Notes: a model not told the origin generated them from the sequence alone. Shown: positions 1 through 9,505, counted from the first letter of the stretch. The stretch is 64,000 bases of DNA from Herminiimonas arsenitoxidans (GCF_900130075.1 NZ_LT671418.1:1674001-1738000), one strand, 5' to 3'. Program-made: numbers and translations.

Positions 1-1
1 T

Positions 2-1717
2 GGCATCGTTACAAAAGAAGGCGTCAAGGTCTTCTATAATCAGGCACAGAGCATTTACAAGAATGCATCGATAGCGATGCATCCCTTGGTGGCAGTAGCG
101 CAATGCAAACTGCTGACTGCCAATGAACCGCACCGCCCCGTCACACTGGACTGGCTGACCGAATGGCTGGCGGGCAAAGTCAAATTACCGTTCTTCCGCA
201 TAGACCCGCTCAAAATCGATTTCACCCGCGTCGCGGATGTGATGTCGGCTTCGTATGCAACACGCTTCCACATCCTGCCGGTTGAGCTCACGCCTAGCGA
301 ATTGGTAGTCGCCACATCTGAACCCTTCTCAACCGAATGGGAAGCAGAGATTGCCAAGATCACCCGTCGCAACGTCAAACTGGTCATCGCCAATCCGCTC
401 GATATCGCGCAATACACGACGCAATTTTTTGCGCTGGCAAAATCGATCAAGGGCGCGAAGAAGCTGAACGGCCAGGACGTTGCCTTACGCAACAACTTCG
501 AACAATTAGTTGAACTGGGCAATCACAAACAAGTCGATGCCAACGATCAGCACATCATCAACATCGTCGATTGGTTGTGGCAATACGCGTTCGAGCAACG
601 CGCGTCCGATATTCATCTGGAACCCAAGCGCGAATTCTGTGCGATACGCTTCCGTATCGATGGCGTGCTGCATCAGGTTTACCAAGTACCGCCAACCGTC
701 ATGATCGCGATGACTGCGCGTATCAAGTTGCTAGGCCGTATGGACGTGATTGAAAAACGGAGGCCGCAAGACGGCCGTATCAAGACACGCACCAACAATG
801 GCCAGGAAGTTGAATTACGTTTATCGACAATGCCAACCGCCTTCGGCGAAAAACTGGTGATGCGGATTTTTGATCCCGATGTCGTCGTTAAATCACTGCC
901 TGAACTCGGCTTCCCGCCAGACGATGCAGAGCGTTGGGATAACCTGACAACCAGACCGCACGGCATCATACTCGTCACTGGTCCGACCGGTTCCGGCAAG
1001 ACCACGACGCTGTACACAACCTTAAAAGCGCTGGCGACCAGCGAAGTCAATGTCTGTACCGTGGAAGATCCGATTGAAATGGTTGAGGGATCGTTCAATC
1101 AAATGCAGGTGCAGCACGGCATCGATTTATCGTTCGCCGATGGCGTGCGCTCGCTGATGCGACAGGATCCCGACATCATCATGGTCGGCGAGATACGTGA
1201 TCTGGAAACGGCAGAGATGGCGATCCAGGCTGCGTTGACAGGCCACTTGGTGCTCTCCACACTGCACACCAACGATGCACCATCTGCCGTGATGCGCCTG
1301 CTGGAACTCGGCGTACCGTACTACCTGCTGGAATCAACCTTGATCGGCATCATGGCGCAGCGCCTGACACGCACCTTGTGCACACACTGCAAATCGCCAG
1401 ATGGCGAAATGCTGGACGACGTTTGGCTCAGCCTGAGTGAAGGCTGGGATCTGCCCAAACCTACCACCATCTATAGACCTGTTGGCTGTCCTGAATGCCG
1501 GCAAACCGGCTATCGCGGCCGTACCGGTTTGTATGAATTGCTGACTGTCACACAATCCTTCTCCAAAATGATCAAGGCAGAAACCGATATTCATCAATTG
1601 AAGCAGCAAAGCATAGCCGACGGTATGAAGCCGCTGCGACTGGCTGGTGCATTGAAAATCATCGAAGGCGTCACCACAGCAGAAGAAGTCTTGAAGGTGA
1701 CAGCAGCACTCACCTGA
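2..1717 (+). CDS. GspE/PilB-family secretion ATPase (5' end outside window)
   Basis: Hexameric ATPase of the type II secretion / type IV pilus superfamily, expected to act at the inner membrane and drive pseudopilus or pilus assembly. The frame is open from base 2 with no stop, and the residues before the ATG at 77 read as normal coding sequence, so the true start lies to the left; the ATG at 77 is internal. An N-terminal MshEN-like segment is followed by the N2 and C ATPase domains. Walker A GPTGSGKT is encoded at 980-1003. The Asp box (VGEIRD), the Walker B region and the His box (STLHTND) follow. A CTHC...CPEC zinc-binding four-cysteine element lies near residues 460-505. No other secretion genes are in view, so type II versus type IV pilus use is undecided. 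Confidence 0.9.
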   Translation, partial: GIVTKEGVKVFYNQAQSIYKNASIAMHPLVAVAQCKLLTANEPHRPVTLDWLTEWLAGKVKLPFFRIDPLKIDFTRVADVMSASYATRFHILPVELTPSELVVATSEPFSTEWEAEIAKITRRNVKLVIANPLDIAQYTTQFFALAKSIKGAKKLNGQDVALRNNFEQLVELGNHKQVDANDQHIINIVDWLWQYAFEQRASDIHLEPKREFCAIRFRIDGVLHQVYQVPPTVMIAMTARIKLLGRMDVIEKRRPQDGRIKTRTNNGQEVELRLSTMPTAFGEKLVMRIFDPDVVVKSLPELGFPPDDAERWDNLTTRPHGIILVTGPTGSGKTTTLYTTLKALATSEVNVCTVEDPIEMVEGSFNQMQVQHGIDLSFADGVRSLMRQDPDIIMVGEIRDLETAEMAIQAALTGHLVLSTLHTNDAPSAVMRLLELGVPYYLLESTLIGIMAQRLTRTLCTHCKSPDGEMLDDVWLSLSEGWDLPKPTTIYRPVGCPECRQTGYRGRTGLYELLTVTQSFSKMIKAETDIHQLKQQSIADGMKPLRLAGALKIIEGVTTAEEVLKVTAALT

Positions 1718-1779
1718 CAAGGCAACACATCAACGCAAGCCGTTCATCCCATCATGAACGACCATCTCGGAGAACAGTG

Positions 1780-2571
1780 ATGAATGGCACGATGAAATCC
1801 ATATTAGGTTTGTTCCTGACGTTTTGTTTGAGCACCGTCTACGCTCAAACCGCGGAAAAGGTCGTCGATATTCCGACCAGACCGGGCATAACGCAACGCA
1901 TGCTCGTAATCACACCACCCGCACCCAAAGCTGCTGTCATTTTGCTCGCTGGTGGTCATGGTGGCTTGCAAATTGCACCTGGTGGATCTATCCATTGGGG
2001 CAAAGATAATTTCCTGGTGCGAGCCCGACAACTCTTCGCCAATCAAGGTTTTCTGGTTGTGCTAGTTGATGCGCCATCCGATCGCCTGTCCTCGCCATTT
2101 TTACGAGGCTTTCGCCAAACCCCAGAGCATTTGGCTGATATGAAAGCTGTCATTGCCTGGACACGCGGGCAGACAAAGACGCCAGTCTGGCTGGTTGGCA
2201 CCAGTCGCGGCACACAATCGGCAGCTTTTGTCGCGACGCAACTGCCGCCGCCAGAAGGACCGGATGGCTTGGCTCTTACATCAACCATACTGGTCGATAG
2301 CGAAGGACCGTCCGTACTCTCCATGCCTATGGACACGCTGAAGATTCCCGTACTGGTGGTTCATCATGAGCAAGATGGCTGCAGACTCTGCATCTTCAGT
2401 CTCACATCCAATTTGATGGATAAACTGCGTGACGCACCGAAGAAGCAGTTGATTTCCTTCACCGGCGGCGAAGATGTGGGTGATGCCTGCAACTCACGTG
2501 CGCATCACGGCTTTAATGGACTGGACAATGATGTAGTTGGAAAGATGTCAGAGTGGATGCTCGCCAATTGA
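1780..2571 (+). CDS. secreted alpha/beta hydrolase
   Basis: Predicted serine hydrolase exported to the periplasm; substrate unknown. The first ~20 residues form a signal peptide ending in VYAQ. The nucleophile elbow is GTSRG with Ser about residue 142, and an AHHGF segment near the C-terminus probably supplies the catalytic His. About 263 residues is normal for a one-domain alpha/beta hydrolase. A GGAG at 1769-1772 favours the ATG at 1780 over the GTG at 1777. It follows the ATPase gene by about 60 bases on the same strand, but nothing links their functions. Confidence 0.72.
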   Translation: MNGTMKSILGLFLTFCLSTVYAQTAEKVVDIPTRPGITQRMLVITPPAPKAAVILLAGGHGGLQIAPGGSIHWGKDNFLVRARQLFANQGFLVVLVDAPSDRLSSPFLRGFRQTPEHLADMKAVIAWTRGQTKTPVWLVGTSRGTQSAAFVATQLPPPEGPDGLALTSTILVDSEGPSVLSMPMDTLKIPVLVVHHEQDGCRLCIFSLTSNLMDKLRDAPKKQLISFTGGEDVGDACNSRAHHGFNGLDNDVVGKMSEWMLAN

Positions 2572-2698
2572 TAAACGTCATGGCAAAGTAACTTCCATCA
2601 AATATGCTCAGCAAAGTGCAAATACATTGCTATAGTGAGACCACAAGCGATATCGCGCTGCTTGATTAACTGCAATACATTTTTTCACGGAGAACATC

Positions 2699-2809
2699 AT
2701 GGGCAAAAGTCAGGACAGCAAGAAGGCAGTGAAGAAAGAACCTGCCAAAACAATGAAGGAAAAAAAGGAAGCGAAGAAACTGAAGAAAGAAGAATCTAAG
2801 CGTCAATAA
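2699..2809 (+). CDS. very small lysine-rich protein (36 aa)
   Basis: A short gene with a good ribosome site (GGAG at 2689-2692, 6 bases before the ATG) encoding 36 residues, roughly 40% Lys with many Glu and no Cys, Trp or aromatic residues. It begins MGKSQDSKK and ends EESKRQ. The composition suggests a soluble, possibly disordered or helical polycation that could bind nucleic acid or ribosomes; that is inference only. It ends 22 bases before a strong hairpin, giving a complete compact transcription unit. I do not recognise the family. Confidence 0.6.
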   Translation: MGKSQDSKKAVKKEPAKTMKEKKEAKKLKKEESKRQ

Positions 2810-2831
2810 TTCTTCAGCTTTGATCTCCATC

Positions 2832-2856
2832 ATCAGCACGCTTATAGCGTGCTGAT
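2832..2856 (+). terminator. hairpin terminator between convergent genes
   Basis: Perfect 11-bp inverted repeat ATCAGCACGCT / AGCGTGCTGAT with a 3-base loop, between the small lysine-rich gene and the convergent histidine kinase gene. The following T tract is weak, so termination strength is uncertain. Confidence 0.5.
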
Positions 2857-2903
2857 TTCAATTCAAGGTCTGCTTTTTCAACATCCAGTATCTATTTGCA
2901 GAA

Positions 2904-4373
2904 TCATGGTGATGGAAAACTAATCGTGATTTTCAGGCCAGGATGGGCAGCATTGCCATCGCCCGAGTTCGCCAGTGCAATCTCGGCGCCATGCAACACA
3001 GCAATATCGCGCACGATAGACAAGCCCAGACCTGCGCCACCGATATTTTTTTGCTGTGCTGATGGTGAGCGATAAAAGGCTGAGAAGACCCGTTCGCGAT
3101 CTTCTTTGGGAATACCTATACCGCTATCTTCCACTTCCAGTATCGCGCGTTGCGCAAGCGCATCCCGCCGCACATGCAAAATAATCTTGCCACTTACCGG
3201 CGTGTAATGAATGGCGTTGTCCACCACATTACTAATCAGCTCGTGCAACAACAATGCATGCCCCTTGATCATCACTTCTTCGGGCGCATCAAATGACAGA
3301 TCAATTTGTTTTTTAACCGCGGCAGGTGCATGCTCCAAACCAACTTGACGCGTCACTTCGGTGAGAGAAACCGGCGTGATATCGCTTTCAGCCATACCGT
3401 GTTCAGCACGTGCCAAGGTCAACAAACGATTGGCCAGATGGGCGGTGGATTCGGTTGTGCCAGCGATGCTTTCGACTATCTCGCGCATCTCCTGCCATGC
3501 GCGCGCATCGTTGGGATTGCGATCCAATTGACGTAGCGCCAATTCAGCCTGCGTCTTCAGCACCGTCAGCGGTGTACGCAGTTGGTGCGAGGCATCCGCA
3601 ATAAAGCGACGCTGACTGGTAATCAGTGCCTGCAAACGTCCCATATAACCATTCATTGCAGCGACCAGAGGACGTACTTCCTTGTGCACCCGATCAGCGT
3701 CAAAATCCGCCAAATCAGTCAATGAACGCGCCTCCACTTGCGCCTTCAATTGCATCAATGGACGCAATACCAAACGCACTGCAAACCACACCAGCAAGGC
3801 GGCCACCATTACCAGCAAGCCTTGACGCCATAAAGTACTAAAGAGAATTTGACGCGTCAGATCGCTGCGCGCATCCATGGTTTCACCAACCTGAATCAAG
3901 GCGATACCGCGCATGGAATCGTCATAGACCGGTTGATACAAGGCAGCAATGCGAACCTGTTGACCTTGATAAGTGGCGTGATAAAAGTGCACCAGTGCCG
4001 GATAGATTTCCGAACGTGGCACATCCGGCGGCAATGCCGGCAAATCTGCGTAACCGGAAACAAACTCACCATGCGTACCGGTTACCTTGTAGTAAATCCG
4101 TCCCAGCGTATCGGTTTCAAAACTATCCAGCGCCACATACGGTACGTCAGCCACTACCTTGCCATTCACCACAGAAACGCGTTCTGCCAATGCTCGCGTT
4201 GACGCCAGCAAGGCACGGTCGTACGCCAGATCGGCCACGTCCAAAGCATTGCGATAAACAGAGAAAGCATCCAGTGCGACCACCAGCAATAGCGGCACCA
4301 ACAGCCAGCGCAATAGCTGGCCGCGCAAACTGCCCATGGATTTGATTGGCTTGGCGGCTGCGCTTGTAGTCAT
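2904..4373 (-). CDS. tctE: TctE-like sensor histidine kinase
   Basis: Inner-membrane histidine kinase of 489 residues, like TctE kinases that sense tricarboxylates. A transmembrane helix lies near residues 15-35, a periplasmic 2CSK_N-type sensor follows to about 165, and a second helix near 180-200. A HAMP region leads to the H box (DASHQLRTPLTVLK, phospho-His near 260). The N box (HELISNVVDNAIHYTP) and G boxes (DSGIGI, GAGLGLSIV) are intact, so it should be active. Its ATG overlaps the stop of the regulator gene by 4 bases (ATGA). The Bug receptor gene diverges upstream, the usual tctDE/tctC arrangement. Confidence 0.85.
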   Translation of the reverse strand: MTTSAAAKPIKSMGSLRGQLLRWLLVPLLLVVALDAFSVYRNALDVADLAYDRALLASTRALAERVSVVNGKVVADVPYVALDSFETDTLGRIYYKVTGTHGEFVSGYADLPALPPDVPRSEIYPALVHFYHATYQGQQVRIAALYQPVYDDSMRGIALIQVGETMDARSDLTRQILFSTLWRQGLLVMVAALLVWFAVRLVLRPLMQLKAQVEARSLTDLADFDADRVHKEVRPLVAAMNGYMGRLQALITSQRRFIADASHQLRTPLTVLKTQAELALRQLDRNPNDARAWQEMREIVESIAGTTESTAHLANRLLTLARAEHGMAESDITPVSLTEVTRQVGLEHAPAAVKKQIDLSFDAPEEVMIKGHALLLHELISNVVDNAIHYTPVSGKIILHVRRDALAQRAILEVEDSGIGIPKEDRERVFSAFYRSPSAQQKNIGGAGLGLSIVRDIAVLHGAEIALANSGDGNAAHPGLKITISFPSP

Positions 4374-5053
4374 TTCTTGGCAGCGACTTCTAACAGATAA
4401 CCGAGACCGCGCAAGGTCGTGATGGCAACCACGCCATCGCCATCGCGTTGCAACTTCTTGCGCAGGCGATGAATATAGATTTCGATGGCATCGGGGTTGG
4501 CATCGTCCACCAGTGCAAATACTTCATCGAATAGTTTTTCCTTCGATACGGCGCGCCCGGCACGACTGATCAAAACTTCCAGCACTGCATGTTCACGCGG
4601 CGTCAGTGCCAAAGCTGCATCGCCATAGCTGAACATGCGCGATACCGTATCGAAACTTAATGCACCGCAACTATATACAGGTGCTTCACCACCTTGCGCA
4701 CGACGCAGCAAGGCTTTGACGCGTGCTTCCAACTCGACCAATTCAAACGGTTTGGCCAGATAATCGTCCGCACCGAGATTCAAACCCTGTACCCTGTCCT
4801 GCAAACCGCCGCGTGCTGTCAGTATCAATACCGGCGTTTTGCTGCCGCGGGCGCGCAAACGTTTCAATACTTCCAAACCATCCATCTTGGGCAAGGTCAA
4901 ATCGAGTATCACCAGCGCGTATTGTTGTGTATGCAACAAGCTATCGGCATCGGCACCGTTCATCGCACATTCGACCGACCAATGCGCATCTTGCAGCGCC
5001 TTGGTCAGCCAACGCGATAACTCAACATGATCTTCTATCAGTAAAATTCGCAT
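4370..5053 (-). CDS. tctD: TctD-like response regulator, OmpR family
   Basis: DNA-binding response regulator of 227 residues. The receiver domain starts MRILLIEDH, with the phospho-acceptor Asp in VILDLTLPKMDG (about residue 51) and the switch Lys in DYLAKPF. The C-terminal half is an OmpR/PhoB winged helix, ending RLRKKL...TLRGLGYLL. The open frame extends upstream to 5608, but the receiver fold begins exactly at the ATG at 5053, so I used that. Co-transcribed with the kinase gene; probably controls the divergent uptake genes. Confidence 0.88.
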   Translation of the reverse strand: MRILLIEDHVELSRWLTKALQDAHWSVECAMNGADADSLLHTQQYALVILDLTLPKMDGLEVLKRLRARGSKTPVLILTARGGLQDRVQGLNLGADDYLAKPFELVELEARVKALLRRAQGGEAPVYSCGALSFDTVSRMFSYGDAALALTPREHAVLEVLISRAGRAVSKEKLFDEVFALVDDANPDAIEIYIHRLRKKLQRDGDGVVAITTLRGLGYLLEVAAKK

Positions 5054-5377
5054 GGCCTTGTACGCACAGGTAAGAAAATATAGCCGCCAATACTCACACA
5101 GAAAATCGCCGTTGGCAAAATTCCGGGCTTCCGGAACACATCTCACGGGCTTGTGTGAAATGCGTTCTATGAAAGGTAATTGAAAGATTCGAGCCGTTAT
5201 GATGAAAAAAACGAGTAATGCATCTGCATTCAATGCTGCATCAACCGGCTGGCTCGATCCAGCTGGATGCATCATCAGCCCGCATGAATTTGCTGTAAAG
5301 AAATTTATGGTGGCTGGGCAGACAATAAAACCGAGTCGCACGAAAACGAGCGACCGAATAGAGGATGGCAGGAGACA
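5054..5377. other. divergent promoter region of tctD and the receptor gene
   Basis: 324 bases without a convincing gene. A 60-codon frame from about 5199 has no ribosome site and runs into the receptor gene, so I do not call it. The region should hold divergent promoters and TctD sites, but I could not define a direct-repeat operator by eye. Confidence 0.5.
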
Positions 5378-6337
5378 ATGACTACACCGATCAAGTTGAT
5401 TTGTGCACTCAGTGCATGCATCACATTCAGCGCTTATGCAGCAGCGCCGGTGCAATGCGTCGCGCCTGCCAAACCCGGTGGCGGCATGTCCGTCACCTGC
5501 AAGCTGATACAGCAAGGCTTGCAAAGCACCGATAAAGATATCGACGTCAAGATCAGCTACATGCCCGGCGGCATAGGTGCAGTCGCCTGGAACTCCTTCG
5601 TCACACAACGCCGCGCCGAAGCCGATACGCTAGTGGCCTTCTCCGGCGGCTCACTGATGAATCTGGCACAAGGCAAATACGGCCATGCCGATGTCAAGAA
5701 TGTACGCTGGGTCGCAGCAATAGGTGTCGATTACGGCATGATAGCCGTGCGCAACGACTCACCCTACAAGACACTGCGCGACTTGATGGAAGCGCTCAAG
5801 CAGCAGCCATCCAAAATCACCATAGGCACAGCAGGCACCGTCGGCAGTCAGGACTGGCTCAAGGTTTCATTGCTGGCCAAGCAAAGCAAGATTAATCCCA
5901 AGAGTTTGCGTTTCGTTGCGCTAGAAGGTGGCGGCGAAGCATTCACTGCCCTGCGCGCCGGCCATGTACAAGTGATCTCCGGCGATGCCTCCGAAGCAAC
6001 CCTGCATACCGATGGCGAAATTCGCGTCCTCGCCATCCTGTCCGAAAAACGTTTGCCCGGTGTATTAGCCAATGTGCCGACCGCCATCGAACAAGGCATA
6101 GATATCAGCTGGCCCATCATACGCGGCTTCTACATGGGACCGCAGGTCAGCGACGAAGCATACAAGCGCTGGGTGCACACCTTCGATCAGATGATGGCGA
6201 CGCCTGAATTCAACCGATTACGTGCTGCTAATGGCTTGTACCCGATAGCCCTGACCGGCGACCAATTAACCCACTACATCAATAAAACCGTTGAAGACTA
6301 TCGCAAACAATCCGACCAACTTGGCCTGATCAGATAG
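5378..6337 (+). CDS. tctC: Bug/TctC-family periplasmic receptor
   Basis: Soluble periplasmic binding protein of the tripartite tricarboxylate transporter family (319 residues), expected to bind a carboxylate. Signal peptide is residues 1-22 (AYAAAPVQC). The CVAPAKPGGGMSVTC segment matches the beta1 ligand loop of Bug proteins, with a GTAGTVGSQDW motif later. The ribosome site is AGGAGA at 5367-5372. No tctA or tctB membrane genes follow; the next genes are an ABC importer, so this is an orphan receptor. It could deliver ligand to a distant TctAB or act as a ligand-presenting co-sensor for TctE, as proposed for other orphan Bug proteins. Confidence 0.82.
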   Translation: MTTPIKLICALSACITFSAYAAAPVQCVAPAKPGGGMSVTCKLIQQGLQSTDKDIDVKISYMPGGIGAVAWNSFVTQRRAEADTLVAFSGGSLMNLAQGKYGHADVKNVRWVAAIGVDYGMIAVRNDSPYKTLRDLMEALKQQPSKITIGTAGTVGSQDWLKVSLLAKQSKINPKSLRFVALEGGGEAFTALRAGHVQVISGDASEATLHTDGEIRVLAILSEKRLPGVLANVPTAIEQGIDISWPIIRGFYMGPQVSDEAYKRWVHTFDQMMATPEFNRLRAANGLYPIALTGDQLTHYINKTVEDYRKQSDQLGLIR

Positions 6338-6384
6338 TTCTGGCCACGCCGATTCGTTCGGCAAAAAAATTCCGTGAAGCGCAC

Positions 6385-6429
6385 AAGGCGGCAAGTCTGT
6401 TTGGACTTGCTCTGGGTTCCCTGCGCCTT
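6385..6429 (+). other. intercistronic hairpin after the Bug receptor gene
   Basis: Inner 7-bp stem GCAAGTC/GACTTGC (6391-6397, 6404-6410) inside an outer AAGGCG/CGCCTT pair (6385-6390, 6424-6429). No T tract follows, so it more likely stabilises mRNA or partly attenuates than terminates fully. Confidence 0.4.
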
Positions 6430-6463
6430 ATTGAATAACTCAATCCACTAGGAGACGAAGCAA

Positions 6464-7564
6464 ATGTTGATCAAAAAACCTATAGCAATCGCACTAACTG
6501 CACTCTCGTTGAGCTTTACATTACATGCATCGGCACAAGTTCCTGCTGGTTACTCTGCCGACTACGCTAAGATCATTGACGGCGCCAAGAAGGAAGGCAA
6601 GCTGGTGATCTACAGCGCCACCGACTCCAAGGCTGTGGAACCACTGCTCAAGGATTTCGGTACGCTCTATCCTGGCATCAAGATTGAATTCAACGATATG
6701 AATTCAACTGAAGTGTATAACCGCTTTATTTCGGAAGCAGCGGCCGGCGGCACTACTGCTGACGTGTTGTGGTCCTCCGCGATGGACTTGCAATTCAAAC
6801 TGGTCAGCGAAGGTTATGGCGCGACCTACAAATCGCAGGAATCTGCAGCCATCCCTGCCTGGGCCAATTACAAAGACAGTGCTTACGGCACAACCTTCGA
6901 ACCACTCGCCATCGTTTACAACAAACGTTTAGTCAGCCCAGATGAAGTGCCATCTACCCATGCCGATCTGCTCAAACTGCTAACCACCAAGGCAGACAAG
7001 TTCCGCAACAAAGTCACCAGCTACGACATAGAAAAATCAGGCGTCGGCTTCTTGTTCATTACCGAAGATGCACAAACCAATCCGCAATTCTGGAATCTGG
7101 CCAAGTCCTTCGGCGATGTAGCGCTCCGCGTGCAATCGTCAACCGGCACCATGCTGGAACGCATCTCTTCCGGTGAGAACCTGATCGGCTATAACGTGAT
7201 CGGTTCTTACGCACAATCACGTGCCGCCAAAGATCCATCAATCGGCGTGGTCTTCACTAAAGATTACAACCTGGTCCTGTCGCGTGTCGCCTTCATCAAC
7301 AAGTCGGCTAAAAACATGAACGCATCCAAGTTGTGGATCGACTACCTGTTGTCCAAACGTGGCCAAACCATCATCGCTAATGAATCGCAACTGTATTCAT
7401 TGCGTTCCGATGTCACCGGCAATTCAACGCTGGCCGCTCTGACGACACAACTTGGTACTGCACTCAAACCGATTGCAATCACACCATCCCTCTTGCAATA
7501 CCTGGATCAAACCAAACGCCTAGCATTCCTGAAGCAATGGAAAGAAGCCGCAGGCAAGAAGTAA
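6464..7564 (+). CDS. ABC importer substrate-binding protein, family 1 (FbpA-like)
   Basis: Periplasmic ligand-binding protein of 366 residues in the Fe(III)/putrescine/phosphonate-type family 1. Signal peptide is residues 1-24 (LHASAQ), followed by LVIYSATDSKAVEPLL, the usual first strand of the fold. The ribosome site AGGAGACG precedes the ATG. I see no adjacent Tyr pair as found near the C-terminus of classical FbpA iron-binding proteins, so ferric iron is doubtful; an organic anion or metal-anion complex fits the TctDE context better. The permease and ATPase genes follow, making a complete importer. Confidence 0.78.
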   Translation: MLIKKPIAIALTALSLSFTLHASAQVPAGYSADYAKIIDGAKKEGKLVIYSATDSKAVEPLLKDFGTLYPGIKIEFNDMNSTEVYNRFISEAAAGGTTADVLWSSAMDLQFKLVSEGYGATYKSQESAAIPAWANYKDSAYGTTFEPLAIVYNKRLVSPDEVPSTHADLLKLLTTKADKFRNKVTSYDIEKSGVGFLFITEDAQTNPQFWNLAKSFGDVALRVQSSTGTMLERISSGENLIGYNVIGSYAQSRAAKDPSIGVVFTKDYNLVLSRVAFINKSAKNMNASKLWIDYLLSKRGQTIIANESQLYSLRSDVTGNSTLAALTTQLGTALKPIAITPSLLQYLDQTKRLAFLKQWKEAAGKK

Positions 7565-7578
7565 TTCATCTGTAGCAA

Positions 7579-7611
7579 GCAAGGTGGAAAACGTGATGTC
7601 TTCCACCTTGC
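7579..7611 (+). other. hairpin in the receptor-permease gap
   Basis: Perfect 11-bp stem GCAAGGTGGAA/TTCCACCTTGC with an 11-base loop and no T tract, 14 bases after the binding-protein stop. A hairpin here usually protects receptor mRNA and lowers downstream expression, giving excess receptor over permease. A similar element follows the receptor gene of the liv operon (40935-40968). Confidence 0.5.
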
Positions 7612-7686
7612 GTTCGAGATGACTGCAGAGCTTACGGCTGTATCCGCCCTGCGATTTAACACAGCTTATGCAAGGTATTTCTATTT

Positions 7687-9492
7687 ATGACTACGCTTAC
7701 TTCTATCCATCCGCTACCCAGCCGCTCCTGGCTGTCGCGCCTTAACTGGCCGCGCGGACTGGTCGTTACGCTGGCAGCGATTGCCATCTTTCTGCCACTG
7801 ATATTGATTTTTTATCAGAGCTTTTTATCTGCGCCGTTTTTTGCGCCTATCAAAACACTGAGTCTGGAACCGTATCGCTTCATCTTCGATGATCCTGATT
7901 TCCGCCAGGCTTTCATTAACGGTTTAACCCTCGCCACCGGTCTGGCCTTGATCGCCGTACCACTGGGCAGCATGCTGGCGTTCCTGATGGTGCGTACCGA
8001 TCTGCCTGGTCGCAACTGGATTGCACCGCTCTTGTTGGTGCCGATTTTTGTATCACCTATGGTGATCGGTTTCGGTTATGTAGTGTCTATGGGACCTGTT
8101 GGTTTCTATACGGTGTGGATGCAAGACATGCTGCGTTTGATCGGCATAGAAGCAACGCCATGGAATGTATACGCCTTCCCCAGCATCGTCATCATCGCCG
8201 GCTTGACACACGTACCACACGTTTATCTGTACGCCTCCGCTGCGCTCAAAAGTCTGGGTGCCGATGTGGAAGAAGCGGCACGCGTAGCCGGTGCTTCACC
8301 GTTGCAAGTTGCGTTGAATGTTTCCTTGCCTATGATCATGCCAGCGTTGGCGTATGCCGGCGTACTGGTGTTCTTCCTCGGCTTTGAAGTATTCGGTCTA
8401 GTACTGGTACTGGGTGATCCGGAAGGCCATTTGGTCTTGCCGACTTATCTGTACAAGCTGACCAACAAACTCGGCACGCCTTCCTATCATTTGATGGCAG
8501 CAGTTGCGGTGTGTCTGGTAGCAGTCACGCTGCCGCTGGTCATGATCCAACGCTGGTTGCTGCGTTCTGCCAATAAATATGTATCGATCAAAGGCAAAGG
8601 CTCGCGTCAAAAAGCGCTGCCTTTGGGTAAATGGAAATGGCTGGCCTTCGGCCTGATCGCAGCGTGGTTGATTTTCACGATAGTGATTCCATTGTCCGGC
8701 ATAGCCTTGCGCGCTTTCGTTTCGCACTGGGGTTATGGCGTATCACTGATCGACGCCTTCACCTTCCAGCATTTCCGCGATATCTGGGAACAACCGTCTC
8801 TGGTACGCGGCATCGTCAACACCATCTTGATCGGCGTGATCGGCGGCGGACTGGCAGTGGCTTGCTATTGCTGTATCGCACTCGCCATGCATCGCAAGTC
8901 GGATGGCATCACACGCTTCCTCGATTACAGCGTATTGATTCCACGCGCTGTACCGGGCTTGCTGGCGGGTCTTTCCTTCTTGTGGGTATTCCTGTTCGTA
9001 CCGTCCTTCCTCGACAACATGCTGAAGGGCTATGACAACTTCCTCGCGGTGTGGATGGTGGAACACGTCATTCCACAATTGCGTGAGCTGCGCTCCACCA
9101 TTTTCTCTGTGTGGCTGGCGTACTCGGTGGTGTGGCTGGCTTATGGCTTGCGCCTGATCACCACAGCACTGTTGCAGGTTGGTCCGGAACTGGAAGAAGC
9201 CGCACGTGCGGTTGGCGCACGTCGTTCACAAGTAACTCGTGACGTCACGCTGCCACTGGTGCGCTACGGCGTACTCGGCGCATGGCTGATGGTGTTCCTG
9301 ATTTTCGAACGTGAATATTCGACCGGCGTTTATCTGTTGTCGCCCGGTACCGAAGTCATAGGCGCACTGATCGTCTCGCTGTGGGCATCCGGCTCCGTCG
9401 ATTTGGTCGCCACTCTCTCCTTTATCAACATCACGCTGGTGGCCATAGGCCTCGGCATCGCACTGCGCTTCGGCGTCAAGTTGCACGACTAA
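7687..9492 (+). CDS. ABC importer permease, fused double domain (FbpB-like)
   Basis: Inner-membrane permease of 601 residues with two tandem permease modules of about six helices each, as in FbpB/AfuB and other family-1 importers. Each half has an EAA loop contacting the ATPase: DVEEAARVAGASPLQVALNV in the first and ELEEAARAVGARRSQVTRDV in the second. A charged linker near residue 300 separates the halves. The ATG at 7687 follows a weak AAGG. One gene supplies both halves of the pore. Confidence 0.88.
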   Translation: MTTLTSIHPLPSRSWLSRLNWPRGLVVTLAAIAIFLPLILIFYQSFLSAPFFAPIKTLSLEPYRFIFDDPDFRQAFINGLTLATGLALIAVPLGSMLAFLMVRTDLPGRNWIAPLLLVPIFVSPMVIGFGYVVSMGPVGFYTVWMQDMLRLIGIEATPWNVYAFPSIVIIAGLTHVPHVYLYASAALKSLGADVEEAARVAGASPLQVALNVSLPMIMPALAYAGVLVFFLGFEVFGLVLVLGDPEGHLVLPTYLYKLTNKLGTPSYHLMAAVAVCLVAVTLPLVMIQRWLLRSANKYVSIKGKGSRQKALPLGKWKWLAFGLIAAWLIFTIVIPLSGIALRAFVSHWGYGVSLIDAFTFQHFRDIWEQPSLVRGIVNTILIGVIGGGLAVACYCCIALAMHRKSDGITRFLDYSVLIPRAVPGLLAGLSFLWVFLFVPSFLDNMLKGYDNFLAVWMVEHVIPQLRELRSTIFSVWLAYSVVWLAYGLRLITTALLQVGPELEEAARAVGARRSQVTRDVTLPLVRYGVLGAWLMVFLIFEREYSTGVYLLSPGTEVIGALIVSLWASGSVDLVATLSFINITLVAIGLGIALRFGVKLHD

Positions 9493-9505
9493 TCAGGAAA
9501 TCATC

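Noticed and set aside
77..79. ATG at 77 as the start of the secretion ATPase
   Set aside because: The frame is open to base 2 and reads as coding sequence; the start is outside the window.
5199..5381. 60-codon frame in the tctD-tctC gap
   Set aside because: No ribosome site, runs into the start of the receptor gene and has an unremarkable composition.
4370..5608. 412-residue version of the TctD-like protein
   Set aside because: The receiver domain starts at 5053; the extra residues are Cys-rich read-through of the divergent promoter and overlap the receptor gene.
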